A stretch of DNA of 64,000 bases from Kitasatospora sp. CB01950 (GTDB lineage Bacteria; Actinomycetota; Actinomycetes; Streptomycetales; Streptomycetaceae). Below, one piece after another: positions 61,191 through 64,000 of this stretch. Both the position numbers and the translations under genes were made by a program. The stretch covers positions 889,974 through 953,973 of the forward strand of contig NZ_LISX01000001.1 of the NCBI RefSeq assembly GCF_001905465.1. The letters are read 5' to 3'. Position 1 is the first letter of the stretch. Each line of letters starts with the position of its first letter. Below the pieces are notes generated by a model. It was not told the origin of the DNA and made no database searches. It saw only the letters and a program-made list of their open reading frames with translations.

Positions 61191-62527
61191 CGTACTGGGC
61201 CGAACACGCCTGGCTGCCGGGCGCCGACGGCCCCGCCGTCCGGCGCGACGTCCTGATCGCCGTCGGCCCCGGCGGCCTGATCGCCAAGGTCACCCCCGAC
61301 AGCGGGCCCTGCCCCGCCGGGGCCGTCCGGCTCGCCGGGCTGGCCCTGCCCGGGCAGGCCAACGCGCACTCGCACGCCTTCCACCGGGCGCTGCGCGGCA
61401 CCGTCCAGGTCGGCTCCGGGACGTTCTGGACCTGGCGCGACACCATGTACAAGGTCGCCTCCGCCCTCGACCCCGACAGCTACCTGGCGCTCGCCACCGC
61501 CGTGTACGCCGAGATGGCGCTGGCCGGCATCACCGCCGTCGGCGAGTTCCACTACCTGCACCACGCGCCCGGCGGCGTCCGGTACGCCAACCCGAACGTG
61601 ATGGGCGAGGCACTGATCGAGGCGGCGTCCCGGGCCGGAATCCGGATCACGCTGCTGGACACCTGCTACCTGTCCTCCGGGTTCGGCGCGGAGCCCACCC
61701 GGGAACAGCTGCGCTTCTCCGACGGGGACGCCGAGGCCTGGGCCGAGCGGGCCTCCGCGCTGCCGGAGGCCGAGCACGCCCGGATCGGCGCCGCGGTGCA
61801 CTCCGTGCGGGCCGTCCCCGCCGAGCAGTTGGGCACCGTCGCGCACTGGGCCGCGATGCGGAAGGCCCCGCTGCACGTCCACCTCTCCGAACAGACCGCC
61901 GAGAACGACGCCTGCCTCACCGCGCACGGCGTCACCCCGACCCGCCTCCTCGCCGACCACGGCGTGCTCGGGCCGCGCACCTCGGTCGTCCACGCGACGC
62001 ACCTCACCGACGAGGACGTACGGCTGCTGTCCGACAGCACGACCGCGGTCTGCATGTGCCCGACGACCGAACGGGACCTCGCCGACGGCATCGGACCCGC
62101 CAGGCGGCTGGCCGCCGCGGGCTGCCCGATCACCCTCGGCAGCGACAGCCACGCCGTGATCGACCCGTTCGAGGAAGCCCGGGCGCTGGAACTCGACGAG
62201 CGGCTGCGGACCCGCACCCGGGGGCACTGGACGGCGAACGCGCTGCTCCGGGCGGGCACCGAGGACGGGCACGCGTCGCTGGGCTGGGACGAGGCGGGAC
62301 GCATCGAGGCCGGGTTCCTGGCCGACTTCTGCGTGATCGCGCTCGACAGCGTGCGGACCGCCGGGCCGCCGCCGGAGCTGGGAGCGGAGATCGCGGTGTT
62401 CGCGGCGAGCGCGGCGGACGTGCGGCACGTCGTGGTGGGCGGGCGGCACGTCGTCAAGGACGGGGTGCACCAGCTCGTGCCGGACGTCGCGCGGGCGACG
62501 GCCGATGCGGTGGGCGCACTGCGGTAA
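61175..62527 (+). CDS. hutF: formimidoylglutamate deiminase
   Basis: 450 residues; the ATG at 61175 lies inside the last codons of the upstream gene (16-base overlap) with GGAGG as ribosome site. Amidohydrolase superfamily: [14 protein letters not shown] (zinc His), [34 protein letters not shown] and [18 protein letters not shown] (zinc Asp). It converts N-formimino-L-glutamate to N-formyl-L-glutamate and ammonia, so the five-step variant of the pathway is used. A hairpin separates it from hutI. Confidence 0.94.
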   Translation: MSPVVTYWAEHAWLPGADGPAVRRDVLIAVGPGGLIAKVTPDSGPCPAGAVRLAGLALPGQANAHSHAFHRALRGTVQVGSGTFWTWRDTMYKVASALDPDSYLALATAVYAEMALAGITAVGEFHYLHHAPGGVRYANPNVMGEALIEAASRAGIRITLLDTCYLSSGFGAEPTREQLRFSDGDAEAWAERASALPEAEHARIGAAVHSVRAVPAEQLGTVAHWAAMRKAPLHVHLSEQTAENDACLTAHGVTPTRLLADHGVLGPRTSVVHATHLTDEDVRLLSDSTTAVCMCPTTERDLADGIGPARRLAAAGCPITLGSDSHAVIDPFEEARALELDERLRTRTRGHWTANALLRAGTEDGHASLGWDEAGRIEAGFLADFCVIALDSVRTAGPPPELGAEIAVFAASAADVRHVVVGGRHVVKDGVHQLVPDVARATADAVGALR

Positions 62528-62533
62528 GGCGTT

Positions 62534-62559
62534 CCCCGCGCCCCGGCCGGGGCGCGGGG
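62534..62559 (+). terminator. hairpin between hutF and hutI
   Basis: Perfect 11-bp stem (62534-62544 with 62549-62559) with a 4-base loop, 6 bases after the hutF stop and 38 bases before hutI. There is no T-run; it may reduce read-through into hutI or protect the upstream mRNA. Confidence 0.65.
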
Positions 62560-62597
62560 GTTCAGTGGACTACGACCGGTCAAGGACAGAGACGTTC

Positions 62598-63779
62598 ATG
62601 AGCCTGCTCATCAGCAATGTTGGATCGCTGGTCACCAACGACCCCGCGCTCGGGGAAGGCCCGCTCGGGCTGCTGTCCGACGCCGCCGTGGTCGTCGAGG
62701 GCGACCGGGTGGCGTGGGTGGGCCGGGCCGGGGACGCCCCCGCCGCCGACGAGACCGTCGACGCCGCCGGCCGGGCGTTGCTGCCCGGGTTCGTGGACAG
62801 CCACTCGCACCTGGTGTTCGCCGGCGACCGCACCGCCGAGTTCAACGCACGGATGTCGGGACGGGCGTACTCGGCCGGCGGCATCCGGACCACCGTGGCG
62901 GCGACCCGGGCGGCCTCCGACGCCGAGCTGAACGCGAACCTCACCCGGTACCTGGCGGAGATGCTGCGGCAGGGGACCACGACGGTCGAGGTGAAGTCCG
63001 GGTACGGGCTGAGCACCGCCGACGAGGCGCGGTCGCTGCGGATCGCGGCCGGGCACACCGAGGAGACCACCTACCTCGGGGCGCACGTGGTCGGCCCCGA
63101 GTTCGCGGAGGACCCGGCGGGCTACGTGGACCTGGTCACCGGGGAGATGCTGGAGGCGTGCGCCCCGTTCGCGAAGTGGGTGGACGTGTTCTGCGAGCGC
63201 GGGGCGTTCGACGGCGACCAGGCGCGGGCGGTGCTGACCGCCGGAATGGCGAAGGGCCTGGCGCCCCGGGTGCACGCCAACCAGCTGAGCTTCGGCCCGG
63301 GCGTGCAACTCGCCGTGGAACTCGGCGCCGCGTCCGCCGACCACTGCACGCACCTGACCGACCAGGACGTGGCGGCGCTGGCCGACGGCGACACGGTGGC
63401 CACCCTGCTGCCCGGCGCCGAGTTCTCCACCCGGGCGCCCTACCCGGACGCCCGGCGACTGGTGGACGCCGGGGCGCGGGTCGCGCTGTCCACGGACTGC
63501 AACCCCGGCTCCAGCTTCACCAGCTCGATGCCGTTCTGCATCGCCGTCGCGGTGCGCGAGATGGGCATGACCCCCGACGAGGCCGTGCACGCCGCCACTG
63601 CGGGCGGGGCGCAGGCGCTGCGCCGCACCGACGTCGGACGGATCACCCCGGGGGCCCGGGCGGACCTCCAGCTGCTGGACGCGCCCTCGCACGTCCACCT
63701 GGCCTACCGCCCGGGCGTCCCGCTGACCGCCGCCGTCTGGCAGGGCGGGGCGCGGAAGGGCGGGGTCCGGACGGTCTAG
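62598..63779 (+). CDS. hutI: imidazolonepropionase
   Basis: 393 residues from the ATG at 62598. It hydrolyses imidazolone propionate to formiminoglutamate, the step after HutU. Motifs: [21 protein letters not shown] (metal His pair), [34 protein letters not shown] (metal His), [11 protein letters not shown] and [15 protein letters not shown] (metal Asp and product site). The AAGGAC site is rather far from the ATG. Last gene of the hut block, facing a leftward transporter gene (21-base gap). Confidence 0.95.
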   Translation: MSLLISNVGSLVTNDPALGEGPLGLLSDAAVVVEGDRVAWVGRAGDAPAADETVDAAGRALLPGFVDSHSHLVFAGDRTAEFNARMSGRAYSAGGIRTTVAATRAASDAELNANLTRYLAEMLRQGTTTVEVKSGYGLSTADEARSLRIAAGHTEETTYLGAHVVGPEFAEDPAGYVDLVTGEMLEACAPFAKWVDVFCERGAFDGDQARAVLTAGMAKGLAPRVHANQLSFGPGVQLAVELGAASADHCTHLTDQDVAALADGDTVATLLPGAEFSTRAPYPDARRLVDAGARVALSTDCNPGSSFTSSMPFCIAVAVREMGMTPDEAVHAATAGGAQALRRTDVGRITPGARADLQLLDAPSHVHLAYRPGVPLTAAVWQGGARKGGVRTV

Positions 63780-63800
63780 GGGTTCGAGGGCAGCCCCTGG

Positions 63801-64000
63801 CTAGTGCACGTCGCCCATCAGCCTGCCGACCCGGCCGCGGACGGAGAACAGGCCGAAGCCGGCGGCGACGGCGAGGAGGCCCTGGACGGCGAAGTACCAG
63901 GTGGAGCCGACCACCTGGTCGCCCAGGAGCAGCTGGGCGATCGCGGCCACGCAGTCGCCCGCGGTGACGGCGAGGAACCAGATGCCCATCATCTGGCTGG
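63801..64000 (-). CDS. C-terminal end of a membrane transporter, possibly POT family
   Basis: Leftward gene whose start lies beyond the right edge; 65 residues are visible up to the stop at 63801. They hold two hydrophobic segments, SQMMGIWFLAVTAGDCVAAIAQLL and STWYFAVQGLLAVAAGFGLFSV, and a basic end. The MMGIWFLAVTAG motif resembles the penultimate helix region of proton-dependent oligopeptide transporters (POT/PTR), but the piece is short and other MFS-type families are possible. Confidence 0.6.
   Translation of the reverse strand, partial: SQMMGIWFLAVTAGDCVAAIAQLLLGDQVVGSTWYFAVQGLLAVAAGFGLFSVRGRVGRLMGDVH

Overview
The window comes from a very GC-rich, high-GC Gram-positive chromosome. Codon third positions are almost all G or C, GTG and TTG starts are common, and the gene content (AfsQ1/AfsQ2/SigQ, BMP-type nucleoside transporter, accA2/pccB, hut genes) points to the family Streptomycetaceae, i.e. 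Streptomyces or Kitasatospora. From memory, most of the gene order from about 3 kb to 56 kb follows the conserved core region around SCO4884-SCO4932 of S. coelicolor. No mobile element, tRNA, rRNA or CRISPR array was seen.

Layout. 1-1127: 5' part of a secreted S53 (sedolisin) peptidase gene, leftward. 1521-2771: M20 amidohydrolase. 3041-10167: a nucleoside uptake and pyrimidine salvage block (BMP lipoprotein, ATPase, two permeases, cytidine deaminase, thymidine phosphorylase). 10202-13051: MFS exporter coupled to a Uma2-type protein, divergent from a LysR regulator whose 3' end merges into a degenerate tandem repeat region. 13700-14845: adenosine deaminase. 15056-19732: small secreted protein, PspC protein, and an array of four paralogous lipoproteins. 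19852-24114: VanZ protein, then the AfsQ1/AfsQ2 two-component system with a coupled lipoprotein, and divergent sigQ. 24305-26019: DUF6328-like protein, peptidyl-tRNA hydrolase, uridine kinase-like protein. 26212-29607: deoC followed by two aldehyde dehydrogenase genes, the second a truncated, cysteine-free pseudo-enzyme. 29714-34593: metG, PIG-V-like mannosyltransferase, ECF sigma factor with coupled membrane protein, PH-domain protein. 34653-37328: phosphosugar mutase and purine nucleoside phosphorylase. 37496-42225: gamma-glutamylcyclotransferase-like protein, LpdA-type quinone reductase, DeoR-family regulator, stand-alone condensation-domain protein. 42242-54463: acyl-CoA carboxylase alpha, beta and epsilon subunits with Maf, a 41-residue membrane protein, DoxX, a GGDEF protein, an adenylate cyclase, BirA and FdhD between them. 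54594-63779: histidine utilisation (hutH, RpiR regulator, hutU, an M20 hydrolase, hutF, hutI). 63801-64000: 3' end of a membrane transporter gene.

How it fits together. The nucleoside genes form a full route: import, deamination (cdd, add), phosphorolysis (deoA, deoD), ribose-phosphate mutase, cleavage to glyceraldehyde 3-phosphate plus acetaldehyde (deoC) and acetaldehyde oxidation (ALDH). Five separate transcription units of this route carry the same 10-12 bp palindrome, core TACGCGCGTA, at their promoters: upstream of bmp, deoA, add, deoC and deoD. This looks like one operator of one local regulon, and the DeoR-family protein at 39759 is a candidate regulator. In the hut block, hutH and hutU promoters share an ATTCAC/GTGA-type dyad, and an M20 hydrolase sits where an N-formylglutamate deformylase would be needed. 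An AfsQ1-type box (GTGAC-N6-GTGAC) lies between afsQ1 and sigQ. At least thirteen genes appear to be leaderless, with a -10-like hexamer 6 or 7 bases before the start codon.
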